From CAYLLD01 sp964425135 (lineage in GTDB: Bacteria; Pseudomonadota; Alphaproteobacteria; Rhodobacterales; Rhodobacteraceae): a stretch of DNA of 38,569 bases. The DNA is taken from assembly GCA_964425135.1 (NCBI GenBank), contig CAYRKW010000030.1, forward strand, positions 1 to 38,569. Direction: 5' to 3'. Both the position numbers and the translations under genes were made by a program. The notes under the pieces were generated by a model, which did not search any database, was not told the DNA's origin, and was given only the letters and a program-made list of their open reading frames with translations. Shown in pieces: positions 1-7,211 of this stretch (its first letter is position 1; every line of letters begins with the position of its first letter).

Positions 1-191
1 CAAGCGCATCCATCGGCCGCATTGACGCAAACGACGACGGCGTTGTTTCGAAAACAGAATTCCTGCACGTTTACGGTCCTGAGCGCGACGTCTCGACCTT
101 CCGCGCTGCTGATGCCAACAACGATGGTGTGATCGATGGCGCTGAGTTCAAGGCCGAAACGTCCGGCGCTGGACTGTTCGAAAACCTCTAA
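1..191 (+). CDS. EF-hand calcium-binding protein, C-terminal fragment
   Basis: Only the last 62 codons are present, and the start lies beyond the left edge. Reading from position 3, two EF-hand loops are visible. The first is about residues 8-20 (DANDDGVVSKTE) and the second about residues 37-48 (DANNDGVIDGAE). Both keep acidic or polar ligands at loop positions 1, 3, 5 and 9, the glycine at 6 and the glutamate at 12, so calcium binding is expected. The frame ends in TAA at 189-191, 24 bases before a strong terminator, so this is a genuine gene end. Small EF-hand proteins of this type are often exported in Rhodobacterales, but no signal peptide can be checked here. The specific function is unknown. 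Confidence 0.85.
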   Translation, partial: SASIGRIDANDDGVVSKTEFLHVYGPERDVSTFRAADANNDGVIDGAEFKAETSGAGLFENL

Positions 192-215
192 GGCTGTCTT
201 CCCTTCTGCCTGACA

Positions 216-256
216 AGGCGCTTGCGGTGTCCTCCCTGGCCGCAAGCGCCTTTTTT
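216..256 (+). terminator. Rho-independent terminator after the EF-hand gene
   Basis: A perfect 12-bp stem (216-227 pairing with 240-251, AGGCGCTTGCGG arm) encloses a 12-nt loop and is followed by a run of six T (251-256). It ends the plus-strand EF-hand gene. The T run overlaps the recF stop codon (255-257), so the same hairpin may also mark the end of the converging recF transcript, although on that side there is no good U tract. Confidence 0.88.
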
Positions 257-1361
257 ATGGGGAGGTGTGTTTGAGTCTGGTGCCGTCGGTGCCGTCCTGC
301 GCCTCTAAAAATGTAGCGCGTCCTTCCAGTCCTTCGAAGAGCGATGCCTCGGTGCCGGTCATCCAGGCCTGAGCGCCGAGCGCGCATATTTCATCGTAGA
401 GCGCGGCGCGGCGGTCGGCGTCCAGATGGGCAGCGACCTCATCGAGCAGGACCAGAGGCGGCGCGCCGACATCCTGGGCAATCGCGCGGGCGTTGGCGAG
501 GATGAGGGAGACGAGGAGTGCTTTTTGCTCGCCGGTAGAGCATAGGCGTGCGGGCGTGTCTTTGGCGGCATAGACAGCATCGAGATCGTCGCGATGCGGG
601 CCGATGAGCGAGCGGCCTGCGGCCAGATCGCGGGCGCGCATTGTTCCTAGTGCTTCGCGCAATCTGTCTTTGTTGCGCGCGCCGGCGTCATCGCGGGGCA
701 TCATGGCAAGATCGGCTTTGGGAAATTGTGCGTCTGCGTCATCTTGCGCGGCTGCAAGGCGGGTGAGGGTTTTGGCGCGGGCATCGATGATCTCGCCGCC
801 TGACTGGGCCATTTGCGCCTCCAGCGCGTTGTACCAATGGGCATCTGCGATTTGATCTTTCAGGAGGCGATTGCGCTCGCGCATGGCTTTTTCATAAACG
901 AGAACGCGCTCGGCATGGGCGGGATCGAAGCTCATGGTCACACGGTCGACAAACTGACGGCGATCGCCTGCGCCTTCGAGCCAGAGACGGTCCATCGACG
1001 GCACAAGCCAGACCATGCGCAGGATGCGGGCAAGGGCGATCTGGCTGGCGGATTTGCCGTTGATCTCGACAGTGCGCCGCCCGCCAGCTTCGGCGCCGGT
1101 GACGATATCGTGGGTTTTGTCGGCGCTGATCTGGGCTGTGATGCGCCAGCCGATGCGTTGGGGCGCGCGTGCCATATCTTCGGTGCGGGCGCGGCGCATA
1201 CCGCGGCCGGGCGAGAGCATCGACAGCGCTTCGAGAAGGTTGGTTTTGCCCGCGCCGTTGGGGCCGAAGATGGCGATGGGGCGGGTGTCGCAGCTAATCT
1301 CGCACAAGGCATAGGAGCGGAAGTGGGAGAGTTTGAGCGATGTGACCGCCAGTTCAGCCAC
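255..1361 (-). CDS. recF: DNA replication and repair protein RecF
   Basis: RecF is an SMC-like ATPase that loads RecA at gapped DNA during recombinational repair. The 368-residue protein begins with the family's N-terminus (LKLSHFRSY). It has a Walker A motif GPNGAGKT near residue 34 and the C-terminal Walker B/D-loop LLDEVAAHLD near residue 306, all expected for full-length RecF (about 360-380 aa). The start is GTG at 1361-1359. It lies 12 nt downstream of dnaN, so the two are probably co-transcribed. The usual dnaA-dnaN-recF order is only partly kept, because dnaA is not upstream in this window. The stop codon sits inside the terminator of the converging EF-hand gene. Confidence 0.96.
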   Translation of the reverse strand: MAELAVTSLKLSHFRSYALCEISCDTRPIAIFGPNGAGKTNLLEALSMLSPGRGMRRARTEDMARAPQRIGWRITAQISADKTHDIVTGAEAGGRRTVEINGKSASQIALARILRMVWLVPSMDRLWLEGAGDRRQFVDRVTMSFDPAHAERVLVYEKAMRERNRLLKDQIADAHWYNALEAQMAQSGGEIIDARAKTLTRLAAAQDDADAQFPKADLAMMPRDDAGARNKDRLREALGTMRARDLAAGRSLIGPHRDDLDAVYAAKDTPARLCSTGEQKALLVSLILANARAIAQDVGAPPLVLLDEVAAHLDADRRAALYDEICALGAQAWMTGTEASLFEGLEGRATFLEAQDGTDGTRLKHTSP

Positions 1362-1373
1362 GGGGCCGATCCG

Positions 1374-2492
1374 TTAGACGCGCATCGGCATGACGACGTA
1401 GACAGCGCTTTCGTCCGCGCCTTCGCGCATCAAGGTTGGATCGCCCGCAGAGTTGAACAGGAAGACCGCGTTTTCGCGATCCACCTGGCTGGCGATTTCC
1501 AGCAGATATTTGGCGTTGAAGCCGATCTCCAGCGCTTCGTCCGCGTAGGCGACAGAGAGCTCTTCTTCGGCAGCGCCGCTGTCGGGGGCGTTAACCGAGA
1601 GGATCAGGCGATCTTCGTCGAGTGCCAGTTTGACGGCGCGACTGCGTTCGGAGGAGACGGTCGAGACGCGGTCGACGGCTTGTGCAAACTCGGCGGCGTC
1701 CACTTCGAGGCGGCGGGCATTATTGGCCGGAATGACGCGGCTGTAGTCGGGGAATGTGCCGTCGATGACCTTGGAGGTCAGGGTGATTTGCGGGGTGGCA
1801 AAGCGGACTTTGGTTTCCGAGACGGAAACGGCGATTTGTGCTTCGTCATCATCGAGAAGTTTGCGCAACTCGCCAACGGTTTTGCGCGGTACGATGACAC
1901 CGGGCAGATCGGTTGCGCCATCGGGTAGGGCCGCGTCGATGCGGGCGAGGCGGTGGCCGTCTGTCGCGACGCAGCGTAGGGCTTTGCCGTCCGCACCATC
2001 GGCGGCGTGCATGTAAACGCCGTTGAGGTAGTAGCGGGTTTCTTCGGTGGAGATCGCGAATTTGGCTTTGTCGAAGAGGCGGCGCAGCACCGGTGCATCG
2101 ACTGAGAAGTTGCAGGCGTATTCGCTCGATGCCATGACCGGGAAGTCTTCTTTGGGCAATGTGGCGAGCGAGAAATGGGAGCGGCCTGCGCGGACATCGA
2201 GGCGGCCTGATTGGCCGTCATCAACAAGCTCAACCGTGGAGCCATCTGGGAGTTTGCGGACAATCTCATGGAGTGTATGTGCGCCCACTGTGGTTGCGCC
2301 AGGTTGCGCGACACTGGCGGGGGTTTTATCGACCACCTCGATATCGAGATCCGTGGCGCGGAAGGAAATGCCGTCGCCTTCGGCTTCGATCAGGACGTTG
2401 GCAAGGATCGGGATGGTGTTGCGCCGCTCTACCACGCCCTGGGCGCGGCTCATTGCTGTCAGCAGGTCACTGCGCTCGATACTCACCTTCAT
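1374..2492 (-). CDS. dnaN: DNA polymerase III beta sliding clamp
   Basis: DnaN is the ring-shaped processivity clamp of DNA polymerase III. The start chosen is ATG at 2492, which gives the canonical N-terminus MKVSIERSDLLTAMSRAQGVVERR and a length of 372 aa, normal for the family. A GGAAG ribosome site precedes it. The frame stays open for 34 more codons upstream, but that Lys/Pro-rich stretch does not look like clamp sequence. The three clamp folds are recognisable: ATDLDIEV early, YYLNGVYMH in the middle and the C-terminal VYVVMPMRV typical of the clamp end. Its neighbour downstream is recF. Upstream lie 260 nt without a gene and then the amino-acid transporter operon. Confidence 0.97.
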   Translation of the reverse strand: MKVSIERSDLLTAMSRAQGVVERRNTIPILANVLIEAEGDGISFRATDLDIEVVDKTPASVAQPGATTVGAHTLHEIVRKLPDGSTVELVDDGQSGRLDVRAGRSHFSLATLPKEDFPVMASSEYACNFSVDAPVLRRLFDKAKFAISTEETRYYLNGVYMHAADGADGKALRCVATDGHRLARIDAALPDGATDLPGVIVPRKTVGELRKLLDDDEAQIAVSVSETKVRFATPQITLTSKVIDGTFPDYSRVIPANNARRLEVDAAEFAQAVDRVSTVSSERSRAVKLALDEDRLILSVNAPDSGAAEEELSVAYADEALEIGFNAKYLLEIASQVDRENAVFLFNSAGDPTLMREGADESAVYVVMPMRV

Positions 2493-2752
2493 CTGATGGT
2501 CTTCCTTCTTATCGGGTTTGCTCTTTTCAGGGGCCGCTTTGCGCGGCTGAGCGACATTTGCGTTCAATATCGTTGGAAAGCGGGACTTGTACAAGCGGGA
2601 TTTGACGAAGGGTGAAAGGGATTCGATTTCGGGAATTTTGGGAGAGGGTTGTTGGATATTGCACGGGAGGAGCTGATCGAAGGGCCGTGCTGCGGGGCAC
2701 CGCGGCGATCAACGGGGCACTATGTGCTGCGCCCGCTTCGTTATCGGAATTG

Positions 2753-3592
2753 TTATCGGATCAGCACTGGCCTGTACCTAAAGCGCGCCCTTTTTTCCGG
2801 CGCGACGAAGCGGTTGAGGCGTTTGTTTACGATGCCGAATATGCCAATCACGATCAGGGTCAGGGCGATGAAGTAGAGCGCGACGATGGGGTAGGCGACG
2901 AAAGGGTTGAAGGTCTTCTCGGCAAAGTAGTTGGCGTAATAGAGCGCGTCACCTTTTTGCTGCCATGCGGGGAAGGACGAGAAGAACACCAGCGTGGTGG
3001 CGTGGAAGAGGAAGATTGCTTCATTGGTGTAGCTTGGCCACGCCAGACGCAGCATGGTGGGCCAGATGATGCGGCGGAATTTGCGCCAACCGCTCATCCC
3101 CATCGCATCGGCGGCCTCGATATCGCCCTTGGGAACGGCTCTATACGCCTCATAGAAGATGTGGCCTGTGTAAGCGGAAGTGTTGAGGAAAATCACGATC
3201 AGCGCGCCGAGCCAGGCTCTGGTCAGCCAGCGGGTTTCGGCGGTGATGGTCGTAAAGATCAGCGGGATGTCGATGCTGATTTTGGGCAGGAGCACGAAGA
3301 GTTCATATGCGAAGAACATCTGGATAAAGAGAGGGGTGCCGCGAAAGAGATATATGAAGCCCTGGCAAAAGTTGCTGAGCCAGCGATTGTGACTGGCTTT
3401 GCCCAATGCGAGGCCAATGGCGAGGCAGAAGCCGAGGCTCAGGGCGAGAACGCCGAAATAAATATTCCAGATCATGCCGGAACCGATCAGGGCGACTTGA
3501 TCGCAAAGTGTAATATCGGTTTTGGGCAAGATCCGCTCGCCGAACCCGATCGCGCGAAATCCGTAATCGAGGAAGGATTGCGCGCAACTCAT
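2753..3592 (-). CDS. Polar amino acid ABC transporter permease (HisM type)
   Basis: This is an inner-membrane permease subunit of a polar or basic amino-acid importer, probably paired with the HisQ-type protein encoded just upstream. Several hydrophobic segments are present. The EAA loop that contacts the ATPase is clear (EAYRAVPKGDIEAADAMG, about residues 147-164). The ATG at 3592 overlaps the stop of the preceding permease as ATGA and gives 279 aa; a start 15 codons upstream would lie inside the neighbour. The binding protein and ATPase belong to the same operon. The family handles histidine, lysine, arginine, ornithine, octopine or nopaline; the substrate cannot be fixed from the sequence. 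After the TAA comes the dnaN upstream region, with no clear terminator. Confidence 0.9.
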   Translation of the reverse strand: MSCAQSFLDYGFRAIGFGERILPKTDITLCDQVALIGSGMIWNIYFGVLALSLGFCLAIGLALGKASHNRWLSNFCQGFIYLFRGTPLFIQMFFAYELFVLLPKISIDIPLIFTTITAETRWLTRAWLGALIVIFLNTSAYTGHIFYEAYRAVPKGDIEAADAMGMSGWRKFRRIIWPTMLRLAWPSYTNEAIFLFHATTLVFFSSFPAWQQKGDALYYANYFAEKTFNPFVAYPIVALYFIALTLIVIGIFGIVNKRLNRFVAPEKRARFRYRPVLIR

Positions 3593-4449
3593 CGGGCGTT
3601 GCCGTGGGTTTGCCCGATCGACAGGCGTGCGATCCAATTGTCAAAGAAGCGTTGGCTGACTATGGTGAGCAGCAGGTAGAAAATCATGATCACAAAGAAA
3701 TATTGTGCGCGCCAATCGCCATGGGGGTAGGTGAAGGCGGAGGTTTTCGAGCCGCCCAACTCACGCGCCCAATAAACCACGTCCTGAATACCCAGAAGGA
3801 ACAGGAGCGGGGAGGCTTTGACGAGCACTTGCCATGTGTTTGACAGGCCCGGCAGAGCGTAGCGCCACATCTGTGGGACATGGACGCGCCGCAAGACCTG
3901 GCGCTTGGACATGCCAACGGCTTGAGCAGCTTCGAGCTGGCCTTTGGGCACCGCGCGCATAGCACCGTCGATGATATTGGCCGCATATGCGCCGAAGACG
4001 AGCGCAAAGGCGATGAGCGCGAGGAAGATGCCGTAGAGATCATGGACGAACGGGCTGGCATCGTTGGTGGGCAGTTTGGCGGCGGCGCACGGAACAAAGT
4101 CATTGCCGCGCCGGATCGGCTCTAAGACATCGGCGCATTTGATCTTGTGCCGCGCCCATTCAAAGCCTTGGTCGAGGGCGATGGGGACGAAGAGAAAGAA
4201 GATCACTTCGGGCACACCGCGTACGATGGAGGTGTAGAGCGTGCCGATCCAGCGGAGCGGTGCAATGTCCGAACGTTTGGCCATTGCGCCCAGAAACCCC
4301 ATGCCAAGTGCCAGAAGCGCAGCAGTGATCAGGATCGCGATGACCAGAAAGAACGAGGAATAGAATGCGCCGTGTTTGACCGTTGTGAGGTAACAGGCAA
4401 ACCAGTTGAAATCGCTTAGCGTGCTTGGATCTGTGCAGAAGGAGAACAT
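3589..4449 (-). CDS. Polar amino acid ABC transporter permease (HisQ type)
   Basis: This 286-aa inner-membrane permease is the partner of the next gene. It has an N-terminal periplasmic lead-in, about five hydrophobic segments and an EAA loop (GAMRAVPKGQLEAAQAVG, about residues 165-182) characteristic of the HisMQ family. Between the second and third membrane segments is an insert with two cysteines (KCADVLE and VPCAAAK) that is longer than in many HisQ proteins and probably faces the periplasm. No good ribosome site precedes the ATG at 4449; the 52 nt between it and the binding-protein gene hold a GC-rich hairpin. The gene overlaps the next permease by four bases (ATGA), suggesting coupled translation. 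Confidence 0.9.
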   Translation of the reverse strand: MFSFCTDPSTLSDFNWFACYLTTVKHGAFYSSFFLVIAILITAALLALGMGFLGAMAKRSDIAPLRWIGTLYTSIVRGVPEVIFFLFVPIALDQGFEWARHKIKCADVLEPIRRGNDFVPCAAAKLPTNDASPFVHDLYGIFLALIAFALVFGAYAANIIDGAMRAVPKGQLEAAQAVGMSKRQVLRRVHVPQMWRYALPGLSNTWQVLVKASPLLFLLGIQDVVYWARELGGSKTSAFTYPHGDWRAQYFFVIMIFYLLLTIVSQRFFDNWIARLSIGQTHGNAR

Positions 4450-4465
4450 GGGTTAAAAAGCACGA

Positions 4466-4488
4466 AGGCCGCGCGTGTTGCGCGGCCT
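4466..4488 (-). terminator. Intra-operon hairpin between binding-protein and permease genes (attenuator or RNA stabiliser)
   Basis: A perfect 9-bp GC stem (AGGCCGCGC arm) with a 5-nt loop is followed on the minus strand, six bases later, by TTTTT. It sits exactly between the highly needed periplasmic binding-protein gene and the permease genes. Established examples in transport operons use such hairpins as partial terminators or 3'-end stabilisers so that the binding protein is made in excess. That role here is inference. Confidence 0.7.
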
Positions 4489-4501
4489 AGGGCGTTATAT
4501 C

Positions 4502-5227
4502 TTAGTAAGGTGCGGCTTTGCCGTCGAACCATTTGGAGATCAGCTCGTTCAGCGTGCCGTCTTCTTTCATCGAAGCGATGGCTGCATCGAATTTCTCACG
4601 CAACTCTCCGTCGCTTTCGCGCAGGCCCATGCCGACGCCGCCGCCGATGGAGACGTCTTCACCGACAAATTCCAGCTCGCCATTGCTTTCCGCAACAATG
4701 GGGGCGAGGAAGGATTTATCTGCAAAGACGCTGTCCACTTCGCCGTTGCGCACGGCTGCGAGCGTCTCGTCGGGCGTTGCGAACTCAACCAGTGTTGCGC
4801 CGCTTTCGGTCACGTAGCCAGCCTGAATGGTGTTGATCTGTGCAGCAACAGTCGAGCCGGCGCCATCCGCGCCAGAAAGTGCCACATAGGCGGAGGGGTC
4901 TGGTGGGAAGTAGTCTTGGGTGAAGTCGATGACCTCGTCACGCTCAGCGGTGATCGACATGCCGGCGATGATTGTGTCGTAGTTGGAGGACACAAGGTTT
5001 GGAATGATGCTGTCCCATTCGTTGACGACCCATTCGCAAGTCAGGCCAGCGCGTTTGCACAGCTCGTCGCCAACCTCGCGCTCAAAGCCGTCGACTTCGC
5101 CATTGTCATTCACGAAGTTGAACGGCGCATAAGCGCCTTCGGTGCCCATACGGACGGTTTGCGCCATGGCCGAACCGGCCAGAGCGACGGTGACCGCTGC
5201 TGCGGTGAGTAACTTACTCATATTCAT
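4502..5227 (-). CDS. Periplasmic polar amino acid binding protein of an ABC importer
   Basis: This is a family 3 solute-binding protein that captures an amino acid in the periplasm and delivers it to the permeases. The 241-aa protein opens with a Sec signal peptide (MNMSKLLTAAAVTVALAG..., cut after AMA near residue 22). The mature part has the family start VRMGTEGAYAPFNFVND, the signature GFEREVGDELCKRAG, and the ligand-contact regions DTIIAGMSIT and FTQDYF. Two ATGs (5227, 5221) could start it. The first is preferred because GGGAG lies seven bases ahead. It lies 29 nt after the ATPase gene. Residues resemble lysine/arginine/ornithine/histidine-binding proteins more than glutamine ones, but specificity is not proven. 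Confidence 0.93.
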   Translation of the reverse strand: MNMSKLLTAAAVTVALAGSAMAQTVRMGTEGAYAPFNFVNDNGEVDGFEREVGDELCKRAGLTCEWVVNEWDSIIPNLVSSNYDTIIAGMSITAERDEVIDFTQDYFPPDPSAYVALSGADGAGSTVAAQINTIQAGYVTESGATLVEFATPDETLAAVRNGEVDSVFADKSFLAPIVAESNGELEFVGEDVSIGGGVGMGLRESDGELREKFDAAIASMKEDGTLNELISKWFDGKAAPY

Positions 5228-5256
5228 CTCGAAACTCCCTGTTGAGATTAGAAATC

Positions 5257-6018
5257 CTATAGAACACTGGCGAGAAAGGCGCGACACCGTTCTGATGTCG
5301 GGTTGCCGAATACTTTTTCGGGCGGACCTTCCTCTTCAACGCGTCCGTCGTGCAAAAACAGTGTATGCGTTGAAACTTCGCGCGCAAAGCCCATTTCGTG
5401 CGTGACCACCACCATTGTGCGGCCTTCCGCCGCCAGATCGCGCATCACTTTGAGGACTTCGCCGACCAATTCAGGATCGAGCGCGGAGGTCGGCTCATCA
5501 AAGAGCAGCACTTTGGGGCGCATGGCAAGAGCGCGGGCGATGGCGACGCGCTGCTGTTGGCCGCCGGACAATTGCGCGGGATAGCTTGCGTGTTTCTCGG
5601 CAATGCCGACTTTATCGAGGAGCGCCATGGCCTCGTCCTGCATCTCGGCTTTGTCGCGGCCAAGCACCTGGATCGGGGCCTCCATGACGTTCTGGAGCGC
5701 GGTCATATGGGACCACAGATTGAAGCTTTGGAAGACAAAGCCAAGCTGGGTGCGAAGGCGGTTGATTTGTTTGGCATCCGAGCTGCGTCCATCGCCGCCC
5801 ACGCGCACTTCTTCGCCATCAACGACAATGCGGCCCTTATCGGGGGTTTCCAGAAAGTTGATGCAGCGCAGAAACGTGCTTTTGCCAGACCCGGAAGAGC
5901 CAATCATCGAGATGACGTCGCCGGTATGGGCTGTGAGGCTGATGCCTTTGAGCACATCAAGTTCGCCGAAGCTTTTGTGGATGTCCTGCGCGATGAGCGC
6001 AGCGTCTGTCTGTGCCAT
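5257..6018 (-). CDS. Polar amino acid ABC transporter ATPase (HisP type)
   Basis: This is the cytoplasmic ATPase powering the importer encoded by the next three genes. All nucleotide-binding motifs are intact: Walker A GSSGSGKST (about residue 39), Q-loop FQSFNLWSH, signature LSGGQQQRVAIARA, Walker B VLLFDEPTSALDP and the switch histidine VVVTHEMGFAREV. The start is ATG at 6018 (MAQTDAALIAQDIHKSFG), preceded by GAGGGATT, giving 253 aa, usual for HisP/GlnQ. An 18-codon upstream extension lacks family similarity. It is the first gene of the operon, 81 nt downstream of the end of the TetR gene, which points the same way; the operon promoter is probably in that gap, but no convincing boxes were seen. 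Confidence 0.94.
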   Translation of the reverse strand: MAQTDAALIAQDIHKSFGELDVLKGISLTAHTGDVISMIGSSGSGKSTFLRCINFLETPDKGRIVVDGEEVRVGGDGRSSDAKQINRLRTQLGFVFQSFNLWSHMTALQNVMEAPIQVLGRDKAEMQDEAMALLDKVGIAEKHASYPAQLSGGQQQRVAIARALAMRPKVLLFDEPTSALDPELVGEVLKVMRDLAAEGRTMVVVTHEMGFAREVSTHTLFLHDGRVEEEGPPEKVFGNPTSERCRAFLASVL

Positions 6019-6099
6019 AATCCCTCGGCCAATCGCGGAGGGCACAGTCGGCGGATTCGCGGGGGATTGCAAGGTTAACGCTGGTGCGGCTGTGCCTTT

Positions 6100-6660
6100 C
6101 TATGGCTCCAGCATCGCGCGGACGGAAAGCTTGAGCATGGCAAGGCGCGATTGCAGCTCTTCTCGGTCCGTGATGCCGATTTTGGCGTTTACCCCTGCCG
6201 AATAGATGAAATCGCCGAGCGCTTTGGCGTTCTCATGGGCGGGGCTGCCGGGTTTGGCGTGGTCCAGCACGAGCGCTGCAAAGCGTGTGGTCCAGTCGGA
6301 GGCTATGGCGAAAATCTCTTCATGGGCAATCGCGTGCATGCCTTCTATCAGTTCTGCGCTGTCGGGCATGGTCTGGGCCATATCGTACCATTTGAGCGGC
6401 ACCAGATCGAAAAATACATCAAGCTTGGCATCGAATGTATCGAGTTGCTCCCATGCCTGCATGACATCGATCCGCGTGGTATCTGCGTGATGCCGAACCG
6501 CTGCACGCAGCATGTCTTCCTTGCTGGCATAGGCATTGTAGAGCGTGGCGCGGGCCACACCTGCCTCGCGCGCTATGTCGTTCATGGTCGACTTGCCGTA
6601 GCCGTAGCGGGAGAAAACGTTTTGAGCCGCTTCGACGAGTTTGATATTCCGCTCATTCAT
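6100..6660 (-). CDS. TetR-family transcriptional regulator
   Basis: This is a 186-aa one-component repressor. The N-terminal helix-turn-helix (TMNDIAREAGVARATLYNAYASKE, about residues 26-49) is typical of TetR/AcrR, and the C-terminal ligand domain is not assignable. The start chosen is ATG at 6660; an in-frame codon 18 triplets upstream would run into the likely operator. The gene diverges from the molybdenum hydroxylase genes across an 86-nt spacer that contains perfect inverted repeats, so autoregulation and control of those genes is a reasonable inference. Possible inducers are aldehydes or N-heteroaromatics used by the hydroxylase, which is speculation. Confidence 0.9.
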   Translation of the reverse strand: MNERNIKLVEAAQNVFSRYGYGKSTMNDIAREAGVARATLYNAYASKEDMLRAAVRHHADTTRIDVMQAWEQLDTFDAKLDVFFDLVPLKWYDMAQTMPDSAELIEGMHAIAHEEIFAIASDWTTRFAALVLDHAKPGSPAHENAKALGDFIYSAGVNAKIGITDREELQSRLAMLKLSVRAMLEP

Positions 6661-6679
6661 GTGCAGTGTTTTGGTTGTA

Positions 6680-6696
6680 TTGACAATGCGTGTCAA
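6680..6696. promoter_or_regulatory. Candidate TetR operator in the divergent spacer
   Basis: TTGACA-ATGCG-TGTCAA is a perfect 6-5-6 inverted repeat between the regulator gene and the hydroxylase genes. The left arm also matches a -35 hexamer for the plus-strand operon. A second, wider repeat, TTAGAC...GTCTAA (about 6698-6732), surrounds the presumed transcription start. Position and symmetry suit a TetR dimer; binding is inferred. Confidence 0.6.
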
Positions 6697-6746
6697 ATTA
6701 GACAAATATACCAAAAATGTCCAAAAGTCTAAATGGAGGACTTCCC

Positions 6747-7208
6747 ATGCAGATCACTGTGAACGGCAAAGCGCATGAGGTGGATGTCGAGGATGACATG
6801 CCGCTGTTGTGGGTGCTGCGCGACGAGCTTGGCATCATGGGGGTCAAATACGGTTGCGGGATCGCGCAATGCGGTGCGTGTACGGTGCATATGGACGGGC
6901 AGGCCGTGCGGTCCTGTCAGGTTGCGGCGGCGACAGCGGCAGGAACCGATATCACCACCATTGAAGGGCTGGGCACGCCCGAAGCGCTGCATCTGGTGCA
7001 GGAGGCCTGGGTGGAGCATCAGGTTGCGCAATGCGGTTACTGCCAGTCGGGGCAGATCATGCAGGCAGCGGCGCTTTTGGATGCGAACTCGGAGCCGAGC
7101 GATGATCAGATTGACGCGGTGATGAGCGGCAACCTGTGCCGCTGTGGCACCTACCCGCGCATTCGCGCTGCAATCAAATCTGCCGCCACAAAATTGCAGG
7201 AGACCTGA
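6747..7208 (+). CDS. 2Fe-2S subunit of a periplasmic molybdenum hydroxylase (IorA-like)
   Basis: This is the electron-transfer subunit of a xanthine-oxidase-family enzyme of the isoquinoline 1-oxidoreductase type. The 153-aa protein has a plant-type 2Fe-2S domain (CGIAQCGACTVHMDG, residues about 40-54, plus a later Cys). Its C-terminal helical 2Fe-2S domain has paired motifs CGYCQSGQ and NLCRCGTYPRIR. The start is ATG at 6747 with GGAGGA six bases upstream; an earlier in-frame ATG lies in the operator region. It is followed after 3 nt by the molybdenum subunit and then a cytochrome. The protein has no Tat signal of its own and probably travels with its partner. It is complete, with all eight cysteines present. 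Confidence 0.92.
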   Translation: MQITVNGKAHEVDVEDDMPLLWVLRDELGIMGVKYGCGIAQCGACTVHMDGQAVRSCQVAAATAAGTDITTIEGLGTPEALHLVQEAWVEHQVAQCGYCQSGQIMQAAALLDANSEPSDDQIDAVMSGNLCRCGTYPRIRAAIKSAATKLQET

Positions 7209-7211
7209 GCC

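Noticed and set aside
813..1928. 371-codon plus-strand open frame opposite recF and dnaN
   Set aside because: It spans the junction of two certain minus-strand genes and has no recognisable domain. Long antisense frames are normal in GC-rich codon-biased DNA.
2740..2760. Two direct GTTATCGGA copies upstream of dnaN as possible DnaA boxes
   Set aside because: They do not fit the TTATCCACA consensus, one overlaps the permease stop, and two short copies are not enough to call an origin.
2612..3679. 355-codon plus-strand open frame opposite the HisM-type permease
   Set aside because: It is an acidic, repeat-like composition typical of the complement of a membrane protein, with no ribosome site or family features.
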